From: Lingula anatina
Lineage: Eukaryota > Brachiopoda > Lingulata > Lingulida > Lingulidae
DNA length: 64,000 bases
Direction of reading: 5' to 3'
Assembly: GCF_001039355.2 (NCBI RefSeq)
Contig: NW_019775502.1
Location: forward strand, 718,575-782,574
The position numbers and the translations under genes are program-made. Below the pieces are notes generated by a model that searched no databases, was not told where the DNA came from, and saw only the letters and a list, made by a program, of their open reading frames with translations. Shown here in pieces: positions 1 through 13,900 of this stretch. Numbering within the stretch: the stretch's first letter is position 1; each line of letters begins with the position of its first letter.

Positions 1-3000
1 ACCTTGGTAGGTTCCTGAGATGCAGCAAAGCCAAATTTCTCTCCAGAGGACCTGTATTAGAAATGTGGCATTAAACTGATCTGAAAAGCTATATATATAT
101 CAGTCTTCAGATATGACACCAAAATCATGATTCGCATGTATTGACTGATAACTGAAAAAATTCCTCCCCATCTGCACCAAAAGTAAAATGATCCCCTGGT
201 TTTGCTGCCATATGAGAAAAGTTCAACGGAATTATGACATCTTTACATGCCACTGCAGCTGTGATCACCAACAAGAAGTTCATCAAGTACAGTGGCTTTA
301 GTGCTTCATCTACAGTTATAGTGGTCATGATTAATTGTGCATTACTATGAGTGCAAACACATTACTAGGTTAGCTTGTAAAGCATGCCTGACCTCTAGCA
401 GTAACCCAGTGGTGGTCAGACTAAGAACTGTTACACAAAACATGCAGTATTTTTATCAGACTAGAGGACAAACTGAATGCAACTAAATTATTGAAGTGTA
501 ACAGTATAGAACAATAGGGGTCTCCATGAATGAACTAACCTTGCTTTAGAGTCATTCTCTAGAGCTTTGTGGATGAGTTCTGTGATTTCTATCACCTTCA
601 CAACAGCAATGTTGGAGCACCTTAAAACCTGAAGTAAGAAATAAACATTGAGAAAATAATCCACAATCCAACGTGATGAAGGAAGCACTCCAGAAGAAAA
701 AGTCACACATGCAGTGACTAATTTTGACTCAAAGAAATTTGATTCATTCAAAATTTCTACAACAAAATTTTAAAAAAAGGAAGAGACAGACAGACAGACA
801 GACAGTCAACCAGCCAGCCAGTCAGTCACTCATTCATTTGGTCTTTAAGTGACAACATATTTCCTGCCAACGAAATGTGTTGGTGATTTACATTTACTTA
901 CTTGGTCTTTAAGCAACAACATATTTCCAGTCATCTGAAGGGTGCAGATTTCTCTGTGTTTGTTCATTGCAATGACCATCTTTCCGTCCATCACCTTCTC
1001 CTCCTTCTCAGTGGGGTCAACCAATAAATACTTCCTGAATAAATGAATATATCAAACATGGCAATTGATGAGATGTAGAGTGAAAGGTGTAGTGTATGGA
1101 AGTAAGCCATGGCAATTAATTTTTGGGCACCTAAAAATTGCTTTGAGACCCCATGATTACTATGCCTTTTGTCCCAACTTGTGGGACCAAAATTTGCAAG
1201 AACAGCTCCCCATCAATATTAACAGGTACTATCATGATATCACATGACCAATCAGAGGCGGATTTAGGCTGTCTTCTGGGTCTTCCAGAAGACGGTCAGA
1301 TTTTTAAGTTTACATAGATAGGTATGTAATTTTTTCTGTTGGAAGACGGTCAAAATTGGAGGATTGATCAACAAAGATAATTTGGAAGACTGTCAGAAAA
1401 TACCTCTGGATCCGCCCCTGCCAATTACTGAAAAGTTGTCCCCATCTGCACCAAAGATGTAACAATATACCAAAATAAAACAATCCTCACTGACCACAAT
1501 ACACTTCATCTTTTCATTATTTCATCTTTTAGCTAGTTAAAGTAATAGTAAGAACAAATTGTTTCAATCACTCACCCCTGTTCATAGAAGGCAAATGTGA
1601 CACATATGGGCATATGGTGTAAACTGAGAGGAATGGGTTCCCGCTCCTCTGCTTTATGCTGAAATTAGATGTAAGATTAATTTAAAATCAATATTTTTTA
1701 AAATGCATTTTTTTTCTTTTAAAATACTGTCTCTTTTTATTTAATTCATAAATATTTCAAAAGATGTATGGTAACTTCTTGAGGATATTATTCAGAAGTG
1801 TTTATTTTTCCATCTTTCAGATTTTAGGTTAACACTTACTATTGTGACCTCTTCGCCATCGACAGTCACATCAGGACGTCTGCAATATGTAGAAACAAAT
1901 TCATTTAAACTGAGAAAAAATACTATCAAGTTTACAATGAAACCTTCAATGAGTTAAAAATGAAGTTGTTTTGTACTGAAAGGTATTAAGTAAAAGATAA
2001 GAATTTTGCATGTTATAATAAATTGTAAAAGTGGTTTCTGGGTTTTAATTCTGAATTTTAAATAACAGCACTACATTACCCATTTAAAATGCACTTTCTA
2101 AGCATCAGTTACTTAATCATCCATAACAATTATAAAATGTCTTCAACTGCTTAAGAAATGCTCTCCTATAACCTCCCCCCTCACCTGAAATGTGCAAGTG
2201 CCGCCATTGCCGCTATACTAGCACAATCCATAATATTCCCTTCTTCATTCAACACATGAACATCTACACGGACTGAAAACACCTAGAGCAAAGAAAGTTG
2301 TCACAGTACTAAAATTTTGTCATTACTTTTTTCAAAAACATTTTGGATTTTTACAAATTAACCATTAAATTAAAAAAAAAAACATGGAGTCAATGACAGA
2401 CAGTGATAAGATAAGTAACATATTAAGTATCAAGCAAACTGAAATTTAACATAACTGATCTTAAAATAAAAGAATAAAAATGCTAACCTTCTCCCCTGCT
2501 ATGATACACAATGATTCTGTATCAATACATCGAGAATCTTTGATGCATCTCTCTAACAGTCTGTTCAGTTCTACGCCATATTCTGATAACCTGCAAATTG
2601 GTAAATATAATTCTAAAGCCTGCAATAAGGTTAGACAATGTTATTTCCTTGTCTTTTACATTTAAGTTGCTATATTATGCAGATATTTGCCAAACCCTTT
2701 TACAAACAGAAAGGGAAATTAAACCAGATATGTATATTTTTACTCAATGGTGACTTACTAGTATGTTCATAAAAGTCATGTACATATAAAAATCCCAAAG
2801 CCAATTCTATCAAGGTTACACATGTTCAAGGCTGTTAACAAAGAAAATCAAAATAAAAAAACAATCTGTCTAAAACATTGAGCTAATAATATAATCAACT
2901 CAAATCTTGAGGTATGACCTTTCATGTTTACCTTCCTGCTTCAAAATGAGGTGCCGCCATAGGTGACAACTCCAAGTTGACATTGAGAAGTCCCTCTGTG

Positions 3001-4123
3001 GGCCGTGTCTGCTTGGGCTCTGTGATCTCACAGGACACTTGTGCCAGCACTCTAGAAAACATATCACAGTATAATACATAATGGAATTTATAGCATTAGA
3101 TCCAAATGAGCGCTATGCTTTCATGGGATCCAGCTAATGACCTTACAGGTCTCCTAAGGCAACAACAATTATATGGCAGTATTAAATAAAATATATTTAA
3201 ATTGACTTAACATTTACTTACTTCATCCATGATATCATCAGATGTGCTTATCAAAATTAAAATTTTATTTTGACAGACAAAAGTATGAAATGAGGACATT
3301 TTAATGGTGATCGAGTGATATTTACTGGTACTAGTATAAATCATTAGCACCAGGGGCAGATCCAGAGCTATTTTCTGACAGTCTTCCAAATTTTCTTTGT
3401 TGATCCATCCTCTATTTTTGACCGTCTTCTGACAGAAAAAAATTTGATACCCGTCAATGTAAACTTGAAAATCTGACCATCTTCCAGAAGACCCAGAAGA
3501 CGGCCTCAATCCGCCCCTGTTAGCACTATGTATTCTTTTTTAAAGAACAGCTCTTTACCTTGTCAGCCCAAGCTCTACACTGCAGCATCCTCTGTCAATA
3601 CCAAATGTTATCTTCAGCTTTCTGTAATCATATGCTTCCCTGCCATCTAGTCTCTGAAACACAAGGAAATCAACATGGTTTTACAATGACCTTTAATAAT
3701 TTAGTTCTGATTTAACTCATTAATTCAATTAGCTTATTCACAATTTGCTACTTTTTTATAGTATATGTATAATATTATGTCAAATAAGCTATAGTTAAAT
3801 GGCAAGTTCACTGTTGTTCCTCAATATAATTGCATCACAGCTAGGTTGTCCTTCAAGAAAGTGTCGACTTAACAGAATTAAGCACAAAAAAGAGTAAGTT
3901 AATCCACTGAAACATTGGGAGACCGGCACAGGCCTAGGGTTAAAATTAAATACTAATCATTTTAAAATAGTTGGAAATTGCATGCATACATGTATTCTGC
4001 CAATAAAAACAAAATACAGAAGTTGTGCTACAGCGTGGATCAGCCTAGAAATCTTACCCTCCTTTCAGCAATGGCTTTTAATATGAACTCCCGTTCACAT
4101 ATTGTCAACGGTACTTCCCTCAT
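1..4123 (-). CDS. EXOSC9: EXOSC9 / RRP45, RNA exosome core subunit (3' end outside window)
   Basis: RNase PH-fold subunit of the exosome ring, which handles 3'-5' RNA processing and decay in nucleus and cytoplasm. Coding exons read on the minus strand: 4058-4123, 3559-3653, 2932-3051, 2488-2590, 2185-2282, 1840-1879, 1576-1658, 902-1034, 540-628, and about 1-51 (cut by the window edge). Every join is GT-AG and keeps frame. The start ATG is 4121-4123, giving MREVPLTICEREFILKAIAE, which matches the family N-terminus (CER-F-L-AI). Later family matches are RLDGREAYDYRKLKITFG, YGVELNRLLERCIKDSRCID, a DCASIAAMAALAHFRRPDV stretch, HHMPICVTFAF, MNKHREIC and VKVIEITELIHKAL. The last visible exon carries SSGEKFGFA, aligning near human residue 300. 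The remaining C-terminal tail should lie left of position 1. A MITE copy sits in intron 2 and another in the intron before exon 8. Shares a head-to-head promoter region with ATP8A. Identification rests on family motifs recalled, not on a database search. Confidence 0.95.
1253..1420 (+). mobile_element. 168-bp MITE family, copy 1
   Basis: Terminal inverted repeats CAGAGGCGGATT and GGATCCGCCCCTG. CCAAT occurs immediately outside both ends, a likely 5-bp target duplication. The body carries the motif GAAGACGGTCA twice and a related GAAGACTGTCAG, plus an inverted GTCTTCTGGGTCTTCCAGAAG near the left end. It lies in an EXOSC9 intron. Confidence 0.85.
3351..3519 (-). mobile_element. 168-bp MITE family, copy 2 (reverse)
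   Basis: Same element in reverse orientation, with ends CAGGGGCAGATCC and CAATCCGCCCCTG. TTAGCAC is repeated exactly at 3344-3350 and 3520-3526, supporting a 7-bp target duplication in this copy. It lies in EXOSC9 intron 2. Confidence 0.87.
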
Positions 4124-4566
4124 GATCAGAATGTCATCTGAAAACAGTAAGAAACCTGTAGTCACATTTTTCGTTTACCCACGTTTTCTAGTTACAAACG
4201 TGACGTGAATCGAATGTTCCATAACTCGACTGTTTTGCGCATGTGCACTAAGCGCAAACTGCAACTGTTATGCAGAGAGTTATGAGGCATTTATTATGAA
4301 TTTTCAATTTTTTCATGTCAGTGCTACCATGTTTTTTTTCTGAGATGAATTTCAATAAATTCTATTATTTGTATTCTTATTGTTGTATTCATATTTTTTT
4401 CAGGAGGCGCTGCAGCAGATTTCGCAGAACGTCTGAGCACGACAAAGTTTTGAGATCGCGATGCCGGAAGTGAAACGACAATAAGGTTTAGCCTTGACCT
4501 ACATAGGATCGAAAGTTGACGATATGTGCTGATAGAATAGTCACAAGATATTTATTTAATTAGAAG
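4124..4566. promoter_or_regulatory. candidate bidirectional promoter, EXOSC9 / ATP8A
   Basis: Only 443 bp separate the EXOSC9 start codon (minus) from the first ATP8A start codon (plus). The interval holds TGCGCATGTGCA at 4236-4247, one base from the NRF1 consensus palindrome, and CCGGAAGTG at 4464-4472, a perfect ETS/GABP-type core, with a GATCGCGATG stretch just before it. ETS and NRF1 sites are typical of TATA-less housekeeping and bidirectional promoters in animals. The transcription start sites themselves cannot be seen. Confidence 0.6.
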
Positions 4567-4621
4567 ATGGCACACACTAGAGGCTACCAGAATTTACAGT
4601 GGAACGAAGGCAGTGATCAAA
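4567..4621 (+). other. ATP8A: ATP8A alternative first coding exon 1a
   Basis: ATG at 4567 opens [18 protein letters not shown] (18 codons plus one base) and ends at a strong donor A|GTACGT (phase 1). That phase matches the acceptor at 22188/22189. It lies just downstream of the ETS-like site and is the best candidate for the main promoter. Splicing to exon 2 creates Asn-Val-Pro-Gly at the joint. The first intron would be 17.6 kb. Confidence 0.75.
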
Positions 4622-4886
4622 GTACGTGGAATTATATAGAATTTCACTTTGTCCCATATTACTTTCGGTATTTTTCGGTGGTTTATTTAATCATTATTGT
4701 TTCACTGACATTTCATGTACCCCTGTACATGTATTTCAATTTTCTCCAGCTTTCGGCCTGCAGTCAGTTCCGAGCATGTTAAGACGAAAACTAAAACGAA
4801 CGACGAGTGCGTGCAATGTTTTGGAAAGAGTAACATGAAATATATAGACTCTTGATGTGTGTATTTGTGTGTGCGTGTCCATGAAT

Positions 4887-4917
<31 letters not shown>

Positions 4918-7900
4918 TTTGACTTAAAAGCAGGCTCCAGTGATGGGATTCCTTAATGTGTAGGATATCACTACTACATGAGCTGGACTGGAAATCGCAG
5001 CTTGCGGTCATTTAACTTTAAAGGGATAATAACTCTTCGTTTCGGCCAAAAAATGAATTTTCCTGTAGTAAACAACAATTTTCCCATACTTACCAATGGT
5101 TAATGAATCCATTTTTACATTCAAAGTTAGTCCCTGTTTTTTTTTCTAAAGAGTTTGGTTTTTTGTTAAAATCTCTTAAGAGATTTTAGCAGAGTATAGC
5201 CATCAATGGAGGTCACGTGGTCTAAAGAAAAGCTCAGATATCAGAATAATACACGGTAGGTATAACTGCCGTTTTGTGGTAAAACAGAATACTCAGTATA
5301 TTATATTTCTATGAGTTATTCACAATGTTTTTATTGTGAAATATAGATCTCATACGAAGAGTTATTATCCCTTTAAACAGATATGCCCCACTGTAGACAT
5401 TCTTGACTGACCACTTAGCTATCCCTTCCATTAGGGTTTAGTTTGAATTTAGACAACTGAATGCTAGCTATTTCTGTAGACACACCTGCATCATTCTCAT
5501 ATATCATATATGATGTAAGACATGTTTTCCCAGCTTTGGCTTTTTCAACATTCTTTCATGAACTCTTATGTGGACCTTAACATTTGGGATGTAAAAAGCT
5601 ATATATAAATGTGTTTATTGATCTTCACTGCAAAGGTACAATCATTCCAAATGTGATGGTATCAATAATTCAAATAAATATCTGTAAATGTAGACACAAA
5701 AAGACATCATATATACTATATGGCTTAACCTGCATGAGAATACATAAAGTGAGAGCTAGGTGAACAAGCAGATCTGTATCCAAACATACTACAGTGTTTA
5801 GTTATGTAAAGTGCTGGCTAACAATGACTAATTTTGGTACGTAGCAAACTAATTTTTTATCTTGGTACCTGTTTTGAAAATAAATTCTCCCACTTCTGAT
5901 TTTAATTTAACCTCACTTGAAAAAATATGGCAAATGTTCACAAACACTTAAGGTAACCTGTACATGTAAGATATATTATAATGAGAATCCCTTAAGGAGG
6001 CGATAATTTTTAGAGTGTAAAAGTCGTAATAGCTTGGATGACAGTAGACAGGTGAGGTATGAAACTTTCCCATGGAATAATTATTAGTATAATAACTTGC
6101 AAGTTTCACATTAACTACTGCAATTCATGCTGTGAGATTCTTCTATAATGAATGATGATAAATACCCATTGCACTCATTTCAACAGAGTTCTGTGAGCTT
6201 TCTGTGTGCATAAAGCTGTTGCCTATTAGTATAGTATGTAATACTGTATACTATAAGACTCATGTGCTGAATAATACAATTTTTAACATACGTTAACATT
6301 TCTGATAAATTGTATATGTAACAACAATGATAGCTTATGAACACCTGTGCACTGTATCTTTACATCAGTATTGATAATGTATTGTATTGATAATGTATTA
6401 TACTAGTAATTGATTTTTACAGTCGCTTTTTTACGTATATAAATTACTAGTAGTGCACTCCACACAAGTAACTCTTTAAATCGTATCTTTATGTATTGAT
6501 TTACCTATCCTGAGTTAACCTGTTGCGCACATTGTTTGTTTTTTTTCCCTTCCTAACAAATATCCTTATCCTTTTGTTCTTTAAAATAGCACAGTTGTTT
6601 GCCTTTGTAATTTGTACATTTCAGCCATGACATTTTAAACCTACTATAGTACTAGTATATTATATGTTTTATATTACCATGTTTGTATTAGAAACAAAAT
6701 GCAGTATGACTACTGTGTGTGTGTATTGTTCAATTCCAGAACAAGCTCTGTGTGTAATGCAATTCTAATGACATTGTCCATCCCCAGCAGACTGGCCATT
6801 ATCTCTTACTTCCACTCTGTAATTCTGGGCTTGAAATCCAATCAGCTTCTGTATGATACTGAGCTGTATACACTGTATTTTTTGCTGGAACACAATTGTG
6901 GCACACAAACTCTGTACTAGTATTCAGATGTGCTTTGCAAATTTGTGACTTTTCAATATTTCAAACATATTGCAGGATATACATGTGTTTCTTACAGGGC
7001 TAAAAGAGATAAATATTACTACTAGTAATTTAAAATAAAAAAAAGAAAGAATAATCTACCATTTTTACTTTCCTGAACTGCCTGATCATTTGCCTGGAAT
7101 TATGGACAGACATAATTTTCATTTTATTTGGGAAATAGCTGATGATTCCATACTGAAATGTATCAGTCTGTTTATTAAACCAATACCTGAGGTTCACCAC
7201 CTGCAAGCATCTGTGGTGATTATTTCACTGTTGTTTTCAAATTTGAGTATGTTATACATTTGGCATATATTTTATTTAAAGCATTTGTTTAGAAGATTGA
7301 CGAAGTAAATAGTTTCACAAATTTTAGGAGTGAAAGAATTTTTGACAAACCTATGCGGTATTGTTCTAGTAGGTCTAATCCTTTAGAAACTATTTTCCCA
7401 GTCTCAAATTATCTATTATTACCAGGGCAAGTCAAGGGACCATATTATTTCCCAGGTTATCAAATTAATAATTCTTTTGTTTGATAAACTGTCCAGACTA
7501 TTGATTTTAGGTCTGTTAAGAGATAAATATCTTTTGTAATGGAGGGAAATGTTGGCTTTTACTGGACTCTATTTAATTGTTTCTGACTGAAGGGGAAAGC
7601 TTGCTTTTACATTATTCATTTGAAACAATCTTTATTTCCACCATTAGTCAGTTATTGATCAATCAAAATTAAGTTGCGCAAATATTGTATATGTTTACAC
7701 AAAGAAGTATCTTCCAGTTTTGATTCAAGTATAAAGAAATTATTGCAGCATTGGAAATTTGATTTTCCCAATGTGGCCCCTTATGTAAGAGGACCTCTGT
7801 AAGGTGACTTCTGTGCATGGCTGGTTTACTGTACTTAAATAACAGTTTTGGTTGACAGTTAAGATGAACTAGACAGCAGGTGTATGCCATTTAGGTCATT

Positions 7901-10900
7901 GCTGAGGGAAGGGACTCAAACCATTTTATAGACCCCCCCCCCATCCCATCTATGCAAACTTTCGACTACAATAGCCCCTTCCTGCCCTCAGCTCACCCCC
8001 TCCTCTACATCACCCTTTAAAATTATGATCATGTGTTGATAAATTATTGTTAAACTTTTTATTTCTCCATCATTGTCATGTGCTTAAGCAGCTTTTCTAT
8101 CCTTGAGAAAGAACGAAACCTGTTAAGCAAAAGCTATCAAATGAAAACAAGACATCACATGTGCATCAATTCATTTTCAAAATGACGTCAGACTGTCATA
8201 AAGACATGTAAAAGTAAAAAATCAATTTCTCAAGGGACATCAACACAAAGTATCATGAAAGGGGGGGAAAAATCAATAATCATCCTTGCAGAGCTGGGTA
8301 GAAAGGTGAAGCTAATATAGGTTTATAGTTTTGTGCCGAGTCAATACCACCGGTTCTATTGCCAATTATTAGCCATAAGGGCTGTAGATTGATAGAAAAT
8401 AGCAGAAACATTTTGGGAATAATGGAGTTGGGAGGTGTAAGGAGGTTTGCGTACATGAGAGGTAAGTTAATTCATGCAGCCGTTACGTACTTGTTGGTAA
8501 TTTCCTGCAAGCTCCATGTTATTAGTATGTGATTGAGCTTTACAGTGTGGGAGGATGCACATGTATGAAAAATGGATATTGGTATTCAGAAAGTCATTGT
8601 TAAAAATTATGTCATATTGGACAGGCAGATATCAGCTCAGCAGCAGTCCATTTCTTGAATTATTTATATACTCTTTTGTCCAACAGATGCATGAGTACTT
8701 TTTGGATAAATTTTCAGCTTAATATATTCAGTAGCATACATAGTGATTGGTTTTGATTGTTAAAAATTATGCCATAATGGACAGGCAGATATCGGCTCAG
8801 CAGCAGTCCATTTTTTGAGTCCCCATTTGATCTGTGGTAAATGCATTTATAACCAAGACTTCTTGAATAAATATTATCTGCTAGATTTTATAATTATGCA
8901 TTTTGGCAGAAATGGGGAGTTGCCCTATCGAATGTAGGTTGGGAATTGATAGACAACGATAAATAAACTTAGCAATAATGTTGTAAGACATAATTATAAA
9001 AGGTGAGCCATTTGTCAAGTAATTATAATGTAGACACTTTTTGTGCTTGGTTATATTTTTAAGCACAATTACAAAATGTATATCACATGACAGAGATCAT
9101 TTAAAATTGAAATACTTAGCCTTGGTTTACCCACTGTGTTACTGAATGTTTCTGTGTAGAGATACAATCATCTCAGAACAATAATAGGAATTTGGTTGAC
9201 ATTTAAACCATATGGGTCATTATGATAAACATCAATTCCATTCAGGAGATGAACATCAAACCAATTATGTGAAGTTATAAAGGCTATAACCAATAATACA
9301 TTTTATTGATATATTGGCCCTGTGTCCATTTCTTAATTTGTACCTGTAGAAGCATGCATAATAACTGTTGTAGTGTAGCAGTGGCTAATGCATGTGAAAT
9401 ACTTAAACCAAGTGTTTTTCTCCATAATTTGCCCTGTTAGGTATTAGAAATAGGCCCATGTGTCTGTGTGTGTGTGTGGGGGGGGGGGGGGGGGCATGGA
9501 AGGAGAGAGAGTGGTTCGTACATGCCATTTTGACTGGGAAAAGGAATTGATGTAAAATCAAGCTGGTTTGAAAAAATGCTACAAATTTTAGGTTTTGTTG
9601 TGAAAAAGTAATTTATTCAGAGAAAGACCCCTTCTCCTTTTGAAATTGCTGGTTATGGGCCTATAGGTTTTAAGATAACCCTACTTAGTCTGCAAATTAA
9701 GGCTGAGAAAGAAAGTTCACACTTGGCAAGCAGGACTGGCAAAGCAGTATCCACTAATCGAACGGGACAAGTGATGACCATTAGGTGATCGAGGTCTTCA
9801 CCTTTACTCAGCACTTCCTTGCCATTCCGCTTTGGGTGCCATCATGCAGTTCTGCTGCCAAATAGAGATAAACATATTAAAGGGATGGGTCCAACAAATT
9901 TACAATATATTGATCATCTTTTCTACTTGTAGTAATTATATAGTATTACAAGAGATATGGAATTTTTTTAGATATCTTTTCCCTTCTATTGCCAAAAGTA
10001 CTTTATATTCGTTGAGTTTGAAATGTTTAATGGAAGAAAAATAGAACCACTATCTTTCCTGAGTGGGGAAATGAGTTATGATGTTTTTTTAGTAAATTGC
10101 AAAAATGTATCTCCCAGCTATTTGCTTTTACCAATAGATCCATGCAAATAAGGAAATATGCTGGTTTAGATGTAAAGATAGATAATGTACTCAGACTGCA
10201 GTGCACTGAAATATGTCACTTTCATATATTTACAGTTTATGCACATGCAGACAATGATCTTTTCTTATTGATAAAGCTATTAAACATATTGCCTTTGCAT
10301 ACATTGTGTAGAAGCATAATGTAACAAGTGAATTACAAAAATACACTTAAGATCAATTTACTATTTGCAACAACCTGATAACAATTTTGTTACAGTTAAG
10401 TCCTGAAAATGATGGTCATTAAAAAAGATTGAAATTTTCCAATATTACTGCTATTTTGTCATATGTCAGAGAGGGTGATGATGGTGATAACCTTCATGTG
10501 ACATTGGTTCTTTGCTGTCAATTCAGCAGTCCGACTTCATTGTATCCTCACCTTCACCTTCTAATCATTGATTGGATTAGCTCTCCAGCTGTGTACAGCT
10601 TTGCATATATTTACAGTATAAAACTCTGGCCTAATTAACCACACGGAATAATGGACGCACCGTTAGTGCAAGTGGATGTCCTTCTATTGTAATGGTCTAT
10701 ACAGCGCACCATGCCATCATAATTATGTCTGTCATATGATTTGATCTGCGTTGCGGCTATACCTGAGCGTCATGTATTACACAGTGGTTGGTTGCAGGTG
10801 ACATTGCGTGGATCAACTGTGGCAAATGTTTCTCACCGTTGCCTTTGGTGGTGCTGACACATGCTAACTAGTGCATCTTGCTCACTGTGTTGAATCAGGA

Positions 10901-13900
10901 CCAAATTGGCTGCATGGGCATAATTTGGGTATGCTATGTAAAGACCGAATATGGATTTTAGGTGTGATGTCATCCTGTGACGGCCACTTATTTATTATTC
11001 AGGACCACAGTTTTATTAATTACACGCTTCTATGACTTTATCTGTGAGGACTTGAACAGTCTACATAGACAGCTACATGTAGATTGGAAACAGTGGGACG
11101 ACGATGATCTGGGTGTGAGATATCCAGTGTTTTAATCAAGACTAGACACCAGAGCTGAAGTTGTATATGCTCTTATATATGCACTAAAGCTTGGCTTTAA
11201 GAATCTGCTGGAGGTCAGTCTAGATATGGAATATTGAATGTCATAATAGATTTCTTGCACATAACAAATAGCGTGGATGCCAATATTAGCTGATTTGAAC
11301 TGGATTGATATACCATATATGTGCTTTATTCCATTCTTAGTACCATTCCTCATATAGAGGTATCGATGTGTCAGGGACTCTGTTATAAGTATAAATCTAA
11401 AGTGTTATTTTCTTGAAACAGACATGGATTAGGAATATTTGGACGTTTATTTACCTCCACATATATATATACAAACAGGGTATAGTCTGCACTGGTAATG
11501 GCGCATTTGGAAGAAATATCAGTGTTGGATGGGAAAAAAATATTGGAAGAGACAGAAGAAAAATCAAGAGATGCGTGCCATGTGGCAGAGTCAGATGAAT
11601 TACAAGGTAATGAATCAATTACAGCTCAGTTTTGTTTCATTTCCAGTGACTTAAATATGAAAAAAAATGTATGAAATAATCCTGTAAGTGGTTATTTGCA
11701 CCTCTTTGCAGTTGGTGGCTGATATGCTTTTACACGTGATAGGGCTGAGAAAAAAAAAATTTTTTTTTAATTATTTTCTTTAAGTTTCTGTTTTGTCTGT
11801 TCTCAGGTGACAGATTGTTGCTGAGATCCATTAAGGTATAAATGCTACATGTATTTGGGATATATGTGTACCAGTACTTTGAAATGGTACTAGTACTGAT
11901 ACTAATGGGAAGTGCCCTGCTTGATTTTCTCATTTTAAATAAGATAACTTCAACTCTGCATCTTTTCCAGTGCCTGATATTTTTTTTTCTTTATACATAC
12001 AGGTATAATGCTTAATTGAGTAAATTAAACATTCTTCAAACATTCCTCTTAGTTTCTAAAATGATTCTATATCAATGTTTTGTGCATTACCATTGTCACT
12101 TGCCTTATTGCATAAGCTGCAGAAAGAAATTCTCCTAAAAGATGCTATATATCAAATCTCCTGAGATTTTCTGCTTCATCAGTAGACCATCCTCAGTCCA
12201 TTAGAATGTGAACACAGCAGAATTTGAGGTTGCCTGTTAAAATACACTCATTACTGCGCTATCATCTGTGACTGTTTTCAGTCAAACTTACACACAGTGG
12301 TATTGCAGGTCATTGCAGGACAAACATTTTATTATACTATAGGGTTTTATTCATCTCCCTGTCACAAGTTCTCCACAAGTTTGCTTTCTGCTGTTTAGTT
12401 AATTTAATTGGTGGCTTTAGGAGGTGGTCTCCATTTAGGTGACTTATTTTATAAAGCACCCAAGCTTAAAGTTGTAAATCTCTCAGACTGCATGGTGCAA
12501 AAGTACCAGCATTAGTAAAATTGCCAGTTTTATGAGCATATTTTTAGTAGCGATTTGTTTGACCAGATCATGAATGTCAGTTAAAGATGTACTGGAGTAA
12601 CCCTAAATCTTCATTTATTGAATAAATCAATGATTTTATTTTGTTCTAAGAACCGGGGGTCATTTGTTTTCTGTGATTTATTTCTTTGTCTGAGAGCAAA
12701 AGGAAATTGGTATGAATAAGGTGATTTTGAACACTTCAGAAAATATGGTAAAATACTCGATCTTTTCAATGGGGAAAATTGAGAATTTTACAGATACTAG
12801 TTTTATGTCATAATTTCTTAAAATTTGAACATTCCTATTGAGTAGTAACAACAATATTGAAAAGCAGGGTACTCTATAATACAGGTCTATTTTGTGAAGT
12901 AAAAGCACCACAAATGCTATAGAAATATAATTTTGTGATTATAAAATGATGTATCTGGAAGTTTGATAATTTTTGCCCATTGAAAAGATCGCTTCATGAT
13001 CCTAAACATTTTAATGGGGATCATCTGCAAGAATTTAAGGCTAAGCAAAAAAAAAATCATCCAAAATTTTGCCTGATTTGAATGATTGGGGTCAAAAATA
13101 ATGGCAAAATAGACAGTGCAGGGCAGCAATGAATAAAATCTGAAAAACTTAAATAAATTAATATATTGCTGATTGTTTTTTCTTAGGTTCTGAAGAATGA
13201 AAGTTAACAGTATGAATTAACCATGTTTTTCATGTCACCTCGTACTGATTTTTGCACACTTTTCAGTCTAATCAGACTTGTATGACATCACTCAGTGGCT
13301 ACAGCCTCATTTTAGTCTCAGAGCGCATTCTCAACGAATTAAGCCAGGCTTTACAAAGCCGGTGACCTAAAAATGGCGGACGTACATGAAAGAAAAACCG
13401 CCTAATCTTTTAATAGTCTCTCCGCCTCCCCACACGTCGTCCCTGCGGGGTACAGTAATTAAATCGCGTCTCCGTTCGCCATGCGGAAGCTACCTGAGAA
13501 ATATTAAGTGCGCATGCTCATCAGTTAAACTCGTGGTGAAGAAAGCATGGCGGCTGAAGGCGATCGAAGGAAAAAAGCTCTTCTGTTCTATTATCTTTGA
13601 AAACAGAGACGAAAAAGGAATAATTTGGCCCGTAGAGCAGCAATGAATCGACTATCTATGGAGATAATATCACCAGAGATATTCACGGAAATATTAATGT
13701 TCAGAGCCGAGATTTAATTACTGTACCCCGCAGGGACGACGTGTGGGGAGGCGTGTGAGAGGCGGAGAGACTATTAAAAGATTAGGCGTTTTTTCTTTCA
13801 TGTACGTCTGCCATTTTTAGGTCACCGGCTTTGTGAAGCCTGGCTTAATTCGTTGAGAATACGCTCTCAGATAATCCATTTTGCACTCCCTTACCAATGC

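Noticed and set aside
125-328. 67-residue open frame on the minus strand inside an EXOSC9 intron
   Set aside because: It does not match EXOSC9 and lies between two exons that join in frame without it. No splice sites suit it.
13553-13606. [10 protein letters not shown] frame considered as another ATP8A first exon or a gene
   Set aside because: It stops after 17 codons with no donor in frame and lies inside a transposon.
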